Assembly (NCBI GenBank): GCA_900552015.1
Contig: URXY01000077.1
Coordinates: forward strand, 1 to 6,160
From: an uncultured Eubacteriales bacterium
GTDB taxonomy: Bacteria; Bacillota; Clostridia; Oscillospirales; Oscillospiraceae
DNA: 6,160 bases
Direction: 5' to 3'
This document shows, piece by piece, positions 6,085 through 6,160 of this stretch (positions are counted from its first letter, which is position 1; every line of letters starts with the position of its first letter). Below the pieces are notes generated by a model. The model was given only the letters and a program-made list of their open reading frames with translations. It searched no databases and was not told where the DNA came from. The position numbers and the translations under genes were made by a program.

Positions 6085-6160
6085 GCTGCGCTCGCGGCAA
6101 AAATAGGCGAAGCTCGACGTCGGGGTAGTCCTTGGCGACCTCTGTGACCGTCTTGCGCCA
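6071..6160 (-). pseudogene. leuB: Truncated 3-isopropylmalate dehydrogenase fragment
   Basis: Reading leftward from the window edge, the first 17 codons give WRKTVTEVAKDYPDVEL, a highly characteristic interior segment of LeuB, the NAD-dependent enzyme that oxidises 3-isopropylmalate in leucine synthesis. In intact LeuB this is followed by a conserved segment of the type SHMYVDN and about 150 more residues holding Asp ligands and NAD-binding elements. Here it continues RLFLPRAQRASA and stops at TAG 6071-6073. The family match ends at about 6110. The 5' part of the gene lies outside the window, so only the broken interior end is seen. The enzyme would be non-functional if the junction is real. 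A misassembly is an alternative. Confidence 0.75.

Noticed and set aside
1..6160. CRISPR array, tRNA, rRNA or insertion sequence
   Set aside because: I saw no regularly spaced repeats, no tRNA- or rRNA-like segment, and no transposase or terminal inverted repeats in the window.

Overview
The window is GC-rich with compact bacterial gene spacing, good AGGAG-type ribosome sites and sigma-A-like promoters. Together with the protein families present (a hybrid histidine kinase with the HDIRTPINGI-type phosphorylation site, and a BlaI/M56 pair with an acidic extracellular tail), this suggests a high-GC gut-type Firmicute of the class Clostridia (Oscillospiraceae-like). That placement is inferred from protein style and was not tested by search.

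Layout. (1) 81-2763, plus strand: a large hybrid sensor histidine kinase that looks decayed. It begins with a lipoprotein-like signal and a family 3 solute-binding domain, then has a second extracytoplasmic-type sensor region, a PAS remnant, HisKA, a shortened ATPase domain and a receiver domain broken by a one-base frameshift. No membrane helix separates sensor from kinase. (2) 2770-2811: a strong hairpin with A and T flanks that can terminate both the kinase and the converging gene. (3) 2822-3244, minus strand: a PaaI-type hotdog thioesterase with its own clear promoter. (4) 3305-3439: a divergent control region with a near-consensus promoter overlapped by three related dyads, the likely BlaI operator. 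(5) 3440-5606, plus strand: a two-gene operon of a BlaI/MecI-type repressor and an M56 (BlaR1-type) membrane metalloprotease, ended by a hairpin at 5626-5655. (6) 5752-6160, minus strand: the 3' part of an unrecognised gene, joined at about 6110 to the interior of leuB (3-isopropylmalate dehydrogenase). Both genes appear broken at this join.

How the genes work together. The BlaI/M56 pair is a self-contained signalling unit. The M56 protease would sense something outside the membrane and trigger inactivation of the repressor, which would free the operon promoter and perhaps targets elsewhere. The M56 protein has no penicillin-binding sensor domain, so its signal is unlikely to be a beta-lactam bound in the BlaR1 manner. 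The kinase and the thioesterase show no functional link to the pair. Nothing here is a clearly new system. The most notable observations are the multiply damaged kinase, the operator architecture, the non-BlaR1 sensor tail and the leuB junction.
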